A DNA stretch of 64,000 nt from Aristolochia californica (lineage: Eukaryota > Streptophyta > Magnoliopsida > Piperales > Aristolochiaceae): contig JARWKL010000007.1 in NCBI GenBank assembly GCA_029961685.1, positions 29,876,027 through 29,940,026 on the forward strand. The letters are read 5' to 3'. Positions 45,628 through 56,331 of this stretch are shown here, one piece after another. A model generated the notes under the pieces. It ran no database searches. It worked only from the letters and a program-made list of their open reading frames with translations, and had not been told where the DNA came from. The translations under genes and the position numbers were made by a program. Position 1 is the stretch's first letter. Every line of letters starts with the position of its first letter.

Positions 45628-47144
45628 AACCCTTTTGTGTACGAGAGTATCCTAGAAAGATACATTGGATAGATTTCGGATCAAGTTTACTGTGTTTTGG
45701 GGAGGATATATGGACAAAACATTGACACCTGAAGACTTTCAAAACATTGACATCTGTGAAAATGGATCATCATTTGGTAACAATGTAGAGTAAGGAGATT
45801 CATTACCAAGAACGGAAGATTGTAGATTATTAATAAGAAAACATGCAGTAAGGACTGCATGAGGCCAATAAAAGTATGGAACTTTCATCGCATATAATAA
45901 ACCTCAAGCTACCTTAAGAGTGTTACGATTTTTCCATTTGGTTACATCATTTTGTTGAGGACTATAGGCATATGATATTTGAAGTATAATGCCATTTTCT
46001 TGACAAAAAGAGTCAAGTTCTTTGGAAATGTATTCTTTGGCATTATCAGACCAAAGTAATTTTTATTTTCTGACCAAACTGAGTGAGTACCATAACATGA
46101 AAAGATTTAAAAATCTATTGTATCTCAGAACGTTCCATAAATAGAAACAACCAAGTGGTATGAGTGAAGTCATCAATAAATGTAATAAAATACCTGACTT
46201 GAGAAGTGGATCCTACATTGTAATAGGTACAAGTGAAGCCATCAATAAATGTGATAAAATATTTTACTTGAAAAATGTTTGAGACGCTCAAAGGTCCCCA
46301 TACATCAGTATGAATTAAGGTAAATGGAGTGACACTTTTAACTTTTGGTCAAGGTGAGTATGTAGACCTCTGATGTTTACTCATTTGATAGACTTCACAT
46401 TGAAACTCTGACCTTGTTTTTTTAGTAGGTCAAAAATGATGAAGAGATTGTGCGGACAGATGTACCAACCAGTTGTGCCATAACCTAGTTTCAGTTACAT
46501 TGGTGAAAACGTCATTTAATTTTGGCCATCTAGGTAGTAGAGCCCCCCTTGTTCATGGCCTCCACCAATCACCCGCTTTGTTATAAGATTCTGAAACACA
46601 CATGAAGTGGGTGAGAAGGTGATGGAGCAATTAAAATGTTTGGTGACCTGACTAACTGATAGAAGATTTAAAGGGAAGGTAGGAACAAAAAGGATATTAG
46701 TGAACGGAACTGATGGTTTAACAAAAGTGGATCCTTTCCCTTGAACATTAGTTTGGGAGACGTCAACTATGGTAACATATTTATATGAAGGACATGGAGA
46801 AACTAAGTGTAATAAATATTTGTTACCTGTAAGATGCTCGGAGGCTCCAGAGTCAATTATCCAGGATGAAGAAGAGGCATATAGCATACATGAAGCAGTG
46901 GTGGCAGCAGTAGTTGAGGAAGTGCTTGGAGTAGAACCCATCATTGTTCTTATTTTCTGGAACATCTCATACTCTTCATCAGTCAATGTTTTCTTTGTTG
47001 GAAGTGTTGTAGACTAATCTTCTTTTGTTTCACTCACTGAGGCTTGGTTAGCATTATTCTCGTCTGGTTTGTCAATGAGTTTATAACATCTTTCTCTTGG
47101 GTGGCTTGGGATGACACAGTAGGAGCAATCTTTCAAATGGAAGT
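45628..47144 (-). pseudogene. copia C integrase, protease and gag zinc region
   Basis: Reading leftwards from 47144: gag zinc knuckle HLKDCSYCVIPSHPRERCYK, then LTDEEYEMFQKIRTMMGS and the protease SSSWIIDSGASEHLTGNKYL with an intact DSGAS. The integrase zinc and core regions are degraded to about 45750. The piece ends VFRCQCFVHISSPKHSKLDP and CIFLGYSRTQKGYVC, where copia D is inserted. The right border at about 47145 is abrupt: C gag meets the middle of a family A LTR. Confidence 0.88.
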
Positions 47145-47250
47145 ATTGGGCCCATCTTGTGGGCCTTCCTTGGTCGTGTAGCCCATCTTATAATAATCTT
47201 AGATATGTGGGCCTTCCTTGGTCATGTGGGCTTGAGTTTATCTTACAACA
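47145..47250 (-). repeat. truncated 3' LTR of F
   Basis: Only the first ~106 bases of the LTR (minus strand TGTTGTAAGATAAACTC...) remain. Homology to 49520-49620 stops near GGGCCCA at 47146, where copia C gag begins. Confidence 0.85.
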
Positions 47251-47599
47251 CTCCCCCTCAAGCTGGGGGTGAGAGAACAACATGAATTCCCAGCTTGCTG
47301 CAAATGATGTATAGAATATTTTTGTATAAAATGGCACATCTTCCAATATGTCTTTATCTTCCAATACTCCCCCTCATGTTGTTGCGTCTTTCATTGAGGC
47401 CCTGCGGCATAATATAAGTGAGAGTAAAAATCACTCCTAGCCGGTAAGTCATTGCTTCATACTCCAGTCCTAATGCTGGATGTAAGGCACACTCAGTCTT
47501 CTATCGGAGGTGTGTCTATCGGCATTGATCTGAAGTGTCCACCACTGTGTTCCTCCACAGGATGACTCTCAAGTGGTAAGAGACATAAAAGCCATTACA

Positions 47600-47631
47600 G
47601 GGGGGGGGGGGGGGGTGGGTGGGGGGGGGGG
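47600..47631 (+). repeat. 32-base guanine run
   Basis: A run of G with two single T interruptions. It could form quadruplex DNA or simply reflect replication or reverse-transcription slippage. It lies just before the 58-bp repeats of F. Confidence 0.95.
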
Positions 47632-47650
47632 TAACCTAGATGTAATAATA

Positions 47651-47822
47651 AGTTCCTCCGTCATGGACTTCCAACCACAAATAATTTTGATCTTTTTGAG
47701 AGGGATGAAGTTCCTCCGTTATGGACTTCCAACCACAAATAACATTGATCTTTTTGACGGGGATGATGTTCCTCCGTTATGGACTCCCATCCACAAATAA
47801 TTTTGATCTTTTTGATGGGGTA
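47651..47822. repeat. 58-bp tandem repeat, three copies, in F
   Basis: Units start GTTCCTCCGT near 47651, 47709 and 47768, each followed by ATGGACT, CCACAAATAA and TTGATCTTTTTGA. The same unit is present about ten times in H at 53486-54055. Confidence 0.9.
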
Positions 47823-49179
47823 AAATAAATGATGACATAAGACTACCTCTTCTTCAATAATAATGTTCCCAAAGAGACATAATAACAGCATTTGTATATA
47901 ACACGACCATCTTCCAATACATATAACACGAACCAAATAATAAACTTTGTAAAAGAACCCATGAAATAATCCGATATAAAAATTTCTTCTTTTATGCACA
48001 AGCTTCATCTTTTGTGCTCTCCCTTTCTTCAATATTTTTGTCACATAAACTTATCTGCAACATAAAGAATAAAATACCGCTTTCTTGTACTTCTTGTACC
48101 TCTCCCCCTCAAGCTGGGAGGTAATGGCAGTGATCCCAGCTTGAACCAAATATGATAGATGTAGCAATAAGCCCAAATAACAAAGATGTATAAATAAGCC
48201 CTTAACCCAAGGAGAAGTGAGATATTTTCATGATATATCAACTCAAAAAGTGACCCAAACAATTAGCATAAATTCGGATTTTTCAATACAACAGAATACC
48301 AACATGATCTTTGATTCTTCCAATTCGAATAAATCTTTCAATATAGATCAGATTGACATGAAATGTTTTCCTTATGAAAGTAGACTTAAATACCTTTCAT
48401 CCAAGTATAACTTAACTTCATAAAATATAATTTTAAGAAGAAAAATAATCTGATATATTTCGGTATCTGTCATCTGGCTGAACTAAGTACTATTTCTCCT
48501 ATTTTTCCAGAATGACCATTGACTCTTCCAAGATCAATATCTCCTTATAAAAAAATAATACCGAGAATTGGTTGAATAGGTAAGAAATAGACTTATGGAT
48601 CTTTTTTTTATATATAATTATCCATATAAAGTCTCTTTCTTGATAGAATAAAATACCTCGAAAGTTGAGGCTTTTAGCAGCCGCTCGAACCTCGTTTTAA
48701 ATTTGACCTTTGTTGCTTCAAATATCGATTTATCTTTGTAGATAACTCAAAAAAAAAAAATTGGTTGAATAGGTAAAAGAATAGACTTACAAATATTTCT
48801 TTTGATATATATCTCTCTATATAAAGTCTAGTTCTTGATAGCAAAAAATACCTCGGAAGCTGAAGCTTCCTACTGCTGCTCGAACCACTTTTGCAATCTG
48901 ACATTTTCTCATTCAAATATTGACATCTCTCTGTATATAGCTCCGATTGGAAAAAAAAATCATTCTTCTTTCAAAAGTAAACTCAAATATCTTTTCGTCA
49001 ATATATAATTTGAAATGTGAAAAACTCTGTATAGAGGTAAAAAATGCAAAGAAAACTACTGGTAAAGGGGCTGAAAAAAATAACTACGAACCTAGACTTA
49101 GGGTTTAGGGTTTAGAGAAAAGGATCACATTACCTCCGTGAGTTGACCAAGTCAACTCACAGAACCTGCTCTAAAACCA

Positions 49180-49620
49180 TGTTAAATTTATGGAAAAGTG
49201 AAATACTTCATTGACATCAATAACTTGTTTTAATCAGAGTACATTAACCTCTATTTATAACAGAGGAAGGTAGTAGAGTCCAATTACAATAAAACTACCC
49301 TTCTCCCAACTACACCCAAACTCTAACACTTAAAGATAAGTCCTAACATAATTAAATAACTCAATATAGATAAAAGACAAACATAACTCAAACTAAAACT
49401 CTTCTTTGACGTGACCATATGATAAGATACTTTTGTGAGTCATTCTTGATCTTCCAACTGATGTGATAAGGATGCCAGCTCATGATAATCGTTGTGGGTC
49501 CTACTTCTTATGGGTTTGGGCCCATCTTGTGTGCCTTCCTCGGTCGTCTGGCCCATCTTATAATAATCTTAGATATGTGGGCCTTCCTTGGTTGTGTGGG
49601 CTTGAGCTTATCTTCCAACA
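49180..49620 (-). repeat. 5' LTR of F (family A)
   Basis: 441 bp; on the minus strand it starts TGTTGGAAGATAAGC and ends AAATTTAACA. It closely matches the solo LTR at 2747-3176, read on the opposite strand. Confidence 0.92.
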
Positions 49621-49800
49621 ATAAATAACATCATCTTCATCAATAGGTGGTCCACGAGTGGTGAGGTGACCGAGGAGGTCTTTTGTTATAAGAAATCGGT
49701 GAACCGATGTGGACCAGCTCATAAAATTTGATACCCCTCTCAAGGGTACAATGGTAATCTTGAGGATATCACTCTTGTGACCCATGTATTCTTCAGCCAT
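49621..49800 (-). pseudogene. N-terminus of copia B gag
   Basis: The first 60 codons of gag, starting MAEEYMGHKSDILKI and reading VPLRGVSNFMSWSTSVHRFL and PPIDEDDVIY, match the gag start of G at 59987 (MAEENMNIKGDILRI). The frame is cut by F. The rest of B's gag is deleted. Confidence 0.9.
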
Positions 49801-50298
49801 AATAGGAAATTCACTTTAAAAAAATTCTCCAATCAATTACTAGTAAAAAAACCCAAGTATAGTTTTTTTTAACCAAATCAGTTAATGGAGAGGCTTTAGC
49901 ATAAAAGCAAAAAGATCATATTTATGAATTTTTTTGAATAATCACTCATAAAAGGCTCAATACCATTCTTCTTTATTATGGAATCTCGTTCCCATAGAGT
50001 TATAACTCTTTATGCAAAAAATTCAACATAAATTGGTCTCAGTCAACAAAATTTTCAAACCGACAAAAAATTGCCTTGATAATTTCTTCTAATCCAATAT
50101 GCAAATATTTCCACAACCTCATAGGATGAAGACATGCATAAAAACGTCTCTAAAACATCCTTTTAATATATGAAAACCAGTAGCATAATCCATAATATCA
50201 TAAAAAGAAATAAACTTATCTCAATAGCTTCAATCTTGCTTTATGAAGAACCTTCTTTCCTTTGACGTGGGGATCCTAAATTGGTAGGTCTGATACCA
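49801..50298 (-). other. 5' leader and primer-binding site of copia B
   Basis: This is a non-coding leader of about 490 bp. At 50298-50287 the minus strand reads TGGTATCAGACC, the primer-binding site, directly next to the LTR. Confidence 0.8.
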
Positions 50299-50765
50299 TG
50301 TTGAGTTTAGGACCTCATGAATAATATCTTGAGCAAGGGGAGAGAGAAATAAAAAAGAGAAAAGGAAAAGAGGGTTCTCGGGTAGAGAGAGGAGAAGAAG
50401 AAAAAAACTAAAGAGAGGAGAGGGAGATTTCTTTCACTAGAATGAAAGAAGAGGTGAGCTTGATTGAAAGCCTCAACCAAGACCCTCTATTTATACTATT
50501 TCAAAATACATAATTAAGGAAACTCCTTAATCAAGTAGGATTTTTACTTTCCCTTATAATACATCAATCTAAGGAAGATAAATCAATCATATAAATCAAG
50601 GAAGATATGCAAATCTTTTCAACTCATGTTGGGAAAGATACCAGCTCGTCATGTACATGTGGGTCCCACTTGATCCTCAAATCTTTCAATTTATTCCAGC
50701 TCATTCCAGCTCTTGTGGTGACTCCTCTTGGCTTACATCCTCATGGTGGGTCCCACATTGTAACG
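50299..50765 (-). repeat. 5' LTR of copia B (467 bp)
   Basis: On the minus strand it starts near GTTACAATGTGGGACCC and ends ACTCAACA. The terminal base at 50765 is G where A is expected. It is paired with 24824-25237 plus 30047-30116. Confidence 0.92.
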
Positions 50766-50770
50766 GTGGA

Positions 50771-51193
50771 AGACCCCGATAAAGGTGGTGGAGAAAGAGA
50801 GGAGCAAGAATAAGAGAAGAAAAGGGAGAAGAGAGGAGAATAAAGGAGAAAGAGAGGGATGGCTAGTAGAGAAAGAGGGAGAGAGCTTTTGAGAAAAGAG
50901 AGAATAGGCTGGGATGAATTATGAGAGGAGAGGCTTGATTCTCTACCCAAAACCTTGAGGCTCTTATTCACAGTTGTGAGAGGAGGTTTACAACGATTTC
51001 AATGCCCTTACGGCTACAAGATTTATGAAAGGAAATACATAAGTGGACATAAAACATGTTACATAATTCAACCTTTATGCCGTCCTTTGAAGGTCACTTT
51101 ATTTACTCCTTTTGCCACCTCTAGATGTGGGGGAGGAGTTCTCTCTTTTTTGACCCTTTGTGCCACCCTTCATGGCTGCCTAAAAAGGAGACA
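50771..51193 (-). repeat. candidate LTR (M) that B inserted into
   Basis: If B is removed, 24798-24823 joins this stretch to give a sequence starting TGTGGAATTTAG and ending GGAGACA on the plus strand. To its right lies CCCCCTCGACAAGCTGGTGG then GAGAAGACATCATAT, which resembles the purine tract and 3' end of the copia elements here. That makes it a likely minus-strand LTR with only ~60 bp of internal sequence left. No duplication was confirmed. Confidence 0.45.
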
Positions 51194-51256
51194 CCCCCCC
51201 CCTCGACAAGCTGGTGGTGAGAAGACATCATATAACCCTAGTTTGGTTCTCATAGT

Positions 51257-51623
51257 TGTTGGAAGATAAGGGCCCAAGCCCACATGACCAAGGAAGACCC
51301 ACATACCTAAGAGTGATGTAAGATGGGCCCAAGCCCATAAGAAGATCAATGGGATCCACAAAGATAGCCATGAGTTGTCATCCTTATCATTATCACGTGC
51401 CATTGAAGAGTTTTAGTCAGGTTAACCTTCTATTTATTGTAGGTTATTTAATTATGATATGACTTATCTTTAAGTGTTAGAATTTGGGTGTAATTGGGAC
51501 AAATGTAGTTTTATTGTAATTGGACTCTACTACCTTCATCTATTATAAATAGATGTTCATGTACTTTGATTATAATAAGTCAATGAAGTCAATGAAGTAT
51601 TTATCTTTTCCATAAATTCAACA
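51257..51623 (+). repeat. 5' LTR of family A element L
   Basis: It starts TGTTGGAAGATAAGG and ends AAATTCAACA. It is directly followed by TGGTACCAGAG, a primer-binding site with one change, so internal sequence continues to the right. Confidence 0.88.
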
Positions 51624-52752
51624 TGGTACCAGAGTAGGTTATGTGAGTTGACTTGGTCAAACCATAGAGATAATGAGATCCTTTTCTTGATCTATTACGT
51701 CTAGCAGTTTAGGTTATGTTTATTTTTTTCAATCCCTACACCCGTTAGTTGCTTCTATTTCTGGGAGTTTCTGGTTTTTGACTGGCGAACACGACGATCC
51801 TATGAAGATGCTAATCTACTCGAAGAATATTGTTGCAAAAAGTTTGGTTCTATCACGTTGCTATCCAAGCAAGCTTTCAGTCAATTTTCATTCCTGTATT
51901 GAAAAACTTCCACTCCAGTTCCGCATTGCTACTCTGTCTTTGTGATCATTCAGAAAAGGTTTTTCCTGTCATATAATCTATTTTTGAAAAGTTTCCTTTA
52001 CTGCTTGGTAGTCTCCATCCTGGAAAGTTGGCATTTTTTGGGGGACGAAAGATAACATTCAAAATCCATCAGAATCGTCTTCCTAGACACGCACTATTAC
52101 TGGCACTAGCCTCGCTGGCAAAATTTTTTTTGAAGCAAATCTGGTATTGCTCTCTGCTTCGCTGGATTATTACCTCTGCTGCATTATCTTCGAAAAATTA
52201 CCACTAGTTCATCGCTGTGGCAGCGACGAGACGTCTTTGCTCTTTTTGGTTTTCCACTCTGTTTGGAACCGAAGAAGATGACTCTGTTGTGAGGTTGTCG
52301 AGTCCTGTTTCTGTTCATTGGATTATTTATTCTATTCAGAATACTGTTTTCGGCAAGTTGTCTGTGTCACCAAGTCCTTTCTAGCTTCGGCGAGGGGGAG
52401 AAGAAGAAGTTCATCTTTTGAGTTGTTCGGTGTCGTGGCGAAGAAGGAGACGTTTCCCAATTCTTGCTGTTGCCGATGATATCGGGAAGTTCTCCTATCA
52501 TTCAGGAACTTATTGATGATTCTAGGATCATCATACTTATCTTTAGATCACTGCATTCCGGTTTTTAGAATCCATTTTTTTTTTTGAACAATTGCTTTGT
52601 TCGGTGCCGAGAAGAGGTATTCGAAGGCACTATTCATAAATTTTTCATAAGTTAGGAAAAATTTAATCTGGCGCCGGTTCAGTGCCTAACTGCAACCTAG
52701 ACTGGACCAAGTTAACCCAGTGACCCAACAACCCGTGCTCAACCTATGCTCT
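51624..52752 (+). other. non-coding internal part of element L
   Basis: No coding frame is supported. Its right part (AAGTTAGGAAAAATT, then GGCGC and GTTAACCCAG-type phrases) corresponds in order to the minus strand of H at 54290-54545, so L and H are relatives in opposite orientation. L is cut off by H at 52753. Confidence 0.6.
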
Positions 52753-53190
52753 TGTCAATTTTCAAGACTCCATGACTTTAGCTCATGGAGAAAAAGGGAA
52801 AGAAACCCATTGGGAGAAAACTGAAGGAAGAAGGGTTATGAAATTTTATGATTCCTAACCCTCCCCTTGAAACTCCATTTATAGATTTACAAAACTACTA
52901 TATTATAATAATGTCCTTGAACTTAGGGTTTAGAGTTTAGAGTTTTAACCTTGGACCTTTAAGTTAATTATGTCAATGCCATCTCTATGAGATGACCTTT
53001 ATTTTGCTTCCTGCGATTAATGTATGTGGGCCTATGGGCATTCTCCTTGATTTGTGGGCCTTGAGCCCATCTTCTATATCTCTTAGATGCATGGGTCTTC
53101 CTTGGTCTTATGGGCTTGGGCCCATCTTCTAATACACTTGGATATGTAAACCTTCCTTGGTCGTGTGGGCTTGGGCCCTGTCTTCCAATT
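52753..53190 (-). repeat. 3' LTR of H
   Basis: Its right half shares the family A phrases CCTTCCTTGGTC and GGGCTTGGGCCC. Its left half pairs with 55636-55833 (CTCCATGA...GGAAAGAAACCCA). Confidence 0.82.
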
Positions 53191-53485
53191 CCCCCCTCAA
53201 GCTGGAGGTGAGAGAATAGCATGAACTCCTAGCTTGCTACAAATGATGTATAATTTTTTTTTTGTATAATATGCCTTCATCTTCCAATACTCCCCTCCAT
53301 GTTTGTGCTCTCGTTAATGAGGCCTAGCTGGTATAATATTAGTGAGAGTAAATCACTCCTAGCCGCTAAGACATTGTTCTAAAGTATCCACCTCTACCAC
53401 CGTGTCCCTCCATAGGACAACGAATCTCAAGTGGTAGAGTAATATATGATGTTAATAGGGGAAATTAACATAAATATAATAATAA

Positions 53486-54055
53486 GTTCCTCCGTCATGG
53501 ACTTCCAACCACAAAAAAATGATATTTTTGACGGGGATGAAGTTCCTCCGTCATGAACTTCCAACCACAAAAATTTTGATATTTTTGACGGGGATGAAGT
53601 TCCTCCGTCATGGACTCCCAACCACAAATAATTTTGATATTTTTTACGGGGATAAAGTTCCTCCGTCATGGACTCCCAACCACAAAAATTTGATATTTTT
53701 TACATGTATGAAATTCCTCCGTCATGGACTCCCAACCACAAAGAAATTTGATATTTTTGATAGGGATCAAGTTCCTTCGTCATGGACTCCCAACCACAAA
53801 TAAATTTAATATTTTTGATGGGGATGAAGTTCCTCCGTCATGGACTCTCATCCACAAAAATTTGATATTTTTAACAGGGATGAAGTTCCTCCGTCATGGA
53901 CTCCCAACCACAAATAAATTTGATATTTTTGACCGGGATGAAGTTCCTCCGTCATGGACTCCCAACCACAAATAATTTTGATATTTTTGACGGGGATGAA
54001 GTTCCTCCGTCATGGACTCCCAACCACAAAAATTTGATATTTTAGACGGGAACAT
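53486..54055. repeat. 57-bp tandem repeat, about ten copies, in H
   Basis: GTTCCTCCGTCATGGACT recurs at about 53486, 53541, 53599, 53656, 53713, 53770, 53829, 53884, 53942 and 54000, spaced 55-59 bp. Each unit ends TTTGATATTTTTGACGGGGA or similar. Open frames on both strands across it (for example a repeated FLTGMKFLRHGLPTTN) arise because 57 is divisible by three; they are not supported as genes. Confidence 0.93.
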
Positions 54056-54329
54056 AAATAAATAATGGTATGAGGCTACCTCTTATTCAATAATAATATC
54101 TCATCAAAAGAGACACAATAACAACAGCTGAAACGGGCTTGGGTCCATTTAACATGACCCGAAATAATCCTTGGAAAATGACCCATGAAATAATCTAATG
54201 CACATATCTGTTCTAAATAATGTATTGACCAAAGAATAATTTGTCAATGCTTCAAAGATAATAATCCAGCTAGAGAAATTTTTTTACCGAGTAGCACCAA
54301 AATCTTAGGCATGTATACCGAGGCAGAAA

Positions 54330-54960
54330 ATAAGTAGCCCGAGTCAGGTTGACCCAGGCCCAAGTTGACCCGGTTCAGGTTGACCCGGACCGAGTTGGTC
54401 TGGGCTGACTCGGTCTGGTTGGTGCAGGAGCTGTACCTCGGGTCGGCTGGAAAGTCGGTCGCTGGCCTGACTCGGGACCGGGCTGCGCTGAATTGACTCC
54501 GGTGAGTCCGGTTGCGCCAGCTGATTAATTGATGTTTCCTAACTTAGGAAACATTTGACTTGGCAACTCGTCTTCCTCCCCCCGACTCTCTGCGGAAACA
54601 GAGCTGGTAACTTTCCAGATTGGTGTGCTGGTTCGTCACAGAAGAAACAGAAAAACAACCTGGCTGCCATCTTCGTCCTCCCAAAACGGCAACCCATCTG
54701 GCGCCGGAAAGGCAATAAGAATAACAAATCTTTGGTGAGGCCGGTTTCCGTAAAGAGCGGAAAACCAGAGAAAATTTTCCGACAGCAAAGGATATCTCCT
54801 GGAGAATCAGCAAAGGAGCTTTCTGAACAGGAATGATGGCCAACCCGTCAAAGGCGCTGGAATCGGGTTTCCTAACCCGACAACGTCCGAACAGAGCGGC
54901 CGTCTTCCTCCCTGCGCGCCGAACAGAGAACGATGAAAAACATTTTCTTCGGGAGGAAAA
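54330..54960. other. GC-rich segment of H with GTTGACCCGG-type short repeats
   Basis: Between 54335 and 54420 the phrase GTTGACCCGG or a variant occurs four to five times. The stretch to 54960 is far more GC-rich than the rest of H. It gives open frames on both strands with no recognisable product. It could be leader sequence or another captured piece. Confidence 0.45.
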
Positions 54961-55184
54961 TTTCCGACAGAAGTAATCGTTTTTTTTTTCTCGGCGCCGA
55001 CGGACTCTCGACAGAAACCGTCCAGAGATGCACGGCGCCGAAGGACTCTCGAAATGCCTTCGTCTTCTTCACGGTGCTGAACAGCGAGTCGTCATTCCAA
55101 ACAGAGCAAAAACACCCGGACTCAGACGCGCTCAAGCGGACGTCGAGGTGCCGCGGGCCAGCCTTGCTTTGATGCGATGACCGT

Positions 55185-55473
55185 TCCGGACATGCTCAGA
55201 ATCGTTGAAGCATGCAGGTACTGTGACAATGACGTTCTTTACATGAAAGCCAAGGAAAGCTTCCGCAATCTCCCTCATCTTCATGAGGACCATGGAAGAA
55301 ATCTCCTCGGCAGAAAATTGCTTATCCTCGCCCTCGTAAGCAACAATTATCATAGGCTTGTCACCTGGTCCAGCAATGGCCTGATTCTTGGCGGCGTCTC
55401 CAATCAAACGCTCGGTATCAATGAGAGCAACATAAGAAGGCGAAACGATTCCAATGGAAGGCAACCGAGACAC
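55185..55473 (-). pseudogene. HSP70 chaperone fragment captured in H
   Basis: HSP70 is an ATP-driven protein-folding chaperone. Reading leftwards from 55473, the fragment shows [20 protein letters not shown] from the N-terminal ATPase domain, then jumps to [40 protein letters not shown] and [16 protein letters not shown]. About 50 residues that normally lie between the first two blocks are missing. It ends soon after FNDS. Only about 90 residues of a protein usually near 650 remain. The residues match cytosolic plant-type HSP70 well. It is in the element's sense and inside its LTRs. Confidence 0.9.
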
Positions 55474-55635
55474 AAAGGAAGTCTAGTGAAAAATACTAAT
55501 CAAAGAACCAATAAAAACTAACAACAAGAAGATGAGACAAAAAAACTAAGCAATGGTAGAACAAAGAAAAAATTGGAGTTTTTTTAATCCAAAAAACTAT
55601 TGATGTGAGTCCTGAAAATTAAAGCTCTTATCCCA

Positions 55636-55833
55636 TGTTGATTTTCAGGACTCCATGAATTTAGCTCACGGAGAAAAAAGGAAAGAAACCCAGTGCGAGA
55701 AAACTGGAGGAAGAAGGGTTATGGAATTTTATGATTCCTAACCCTCCCCCTCAAACTCTATTTATAGATTTATGAAACTACTGTATTACAATAATACCCC
55801 TGAACTTAGGGTTTAGAGTTTAGGGTTTTAACT
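55636..55833 (-). repeat. 5' LTR of H, left part (cut by copia G)
   Basis: It starts TGTTGATTTTCAGGACTCC and matches 52753-52945. At 55834 the sequence changes to the start of G's LTR. The five bases before G are TAACT. Confidence 0.82.
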
Positions 55834-55946
55834 TGTTACAATGTGGGACCCACCATGGTGCTTGAGCTGGTGGAACCCACCATGAGGACGTGGGACACCA
55901 AGAAAAGTCCTCACCCAAGCAAGCACGAGTTAAGGAATTAAGAAAT

Positions 55947-56331
55947 TGTTAAGCACCTAGCTAATACTACCCAAAAGACCGGCCTGTTAGGAGCAGACAA
56001 CATAGGTACTTAACCCGGGACCATAACATATCACCCCACCTTCGCGAGCCAACGACCACGGCGGTGCATCGACACTGGCCCAACCCGGTGGCCTACTCTA
56101 GCGGCGGCCTACTCCTAGTTCCCCTTCGCAGTTCTCCAGGTAGCCCCCTCCGCTAGGTCTCCCCTTTCGAACCTACCAGTAATTTTAATCCAGCCTTTGC
56201 GCCCCCCAAGACTCAAACTCGTGACGCAGGAGCCCGCTTTGATACCAAATGTTAAGCACCTAGCCAATACTACCCAAAAGACCGGCCTGTTAGGAGCGGA
56301 AGACATAGGTACTTAACCTAGGACCATAACA
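55947..56331 (-). mobile_element. TRIM element (385 bp) in the G LTR
   Basis: Two 82-bp direct repeats (55947-56028 and 56250-56331), TGTTAAGCACC...CCATAACA, flank a 221-bp GC-rich interior. On the minus strand a primer-binding site TGGTATCAAAGC lies right inside one repeat and a purine tract (AAGGTGGGGTGATA) inside the other. Flanking pentamers are GAAAT and GAAAC. That is the anatomy of a terminal-repeat retrotransposon in miniature. It has no coding capacity. Confidence 0.92.

Larger units (their letters stand above)
47145..49620 (-). mobile_element. non-coding LTR element F (family A LTRs) in B's gag
   Basis: The right LTR is complete (49180-49620) and the left LTR is truncated (47145-47250). 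The minus-strand primer-binding site TGGTTTTAGAGC lies at 49179-49168 and a purine tract (CAGCTTGAGGGGGAG on the minus strand) abuts the left LTR. The internal 1.9 kb has no gag or pol. It holds a G-run, a 58-bp tandem repeat and a leader shared with element I (1441-2341). It interrupts B's gag after codon 60. It resembles large non-autonomous LTR derivatives moved by copia relatives. Confidence 0.85.
24824..50765 (-). mobile_element. outer copia element B with nested insertions
   Basis: The two LTRs (24824-25237 plus 30047-30116 on the left, 50299-50765 on the right) are close relatives and both are minus strand. The five bases flanking the whole interval are GTGGA at 24819-24823 and GTGGA at 50766-50770, so the ends belong to one insertion. 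Inside are RNase H, RT and part of integrase next to the left LTR, and gag next to the right LTR. Everything between 32544 and 49620 is later material, and part of B's integrase, protease and gag has been deleted. See the separate entries for the insertions. Confidence 0.85.
52753..55833 (-). mobile_element. non-autonomous LTR element H carrying an HSP70 fragment
   Basis: The left LTR (52753-53190) and the start of the right LTR (55636-55833) match, both minus strand. A primer-binding-like TGGGATAAGAGC lies at 55635-55624 on the minus strand. The purine tract side (CCCCCTCAAGCTGGAGGTG) and the 57-bp repeats match element F. No viral gene is present. A host HSP70 fragment lies near its 5' end. 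The right LTR is interrupted by copia G at 55834 and its end is outside the window. Confidence 0.85.

Noticed and set aside
53519..53975. Two open frames with repeated FLTGMKFLRHGLPTT and mirrored frames on the other strand
   Set aside because: They are translations of the 57-bp tandem array; any unit divisible by three without a stop gives such frames. No start context or similarity supports a protein.
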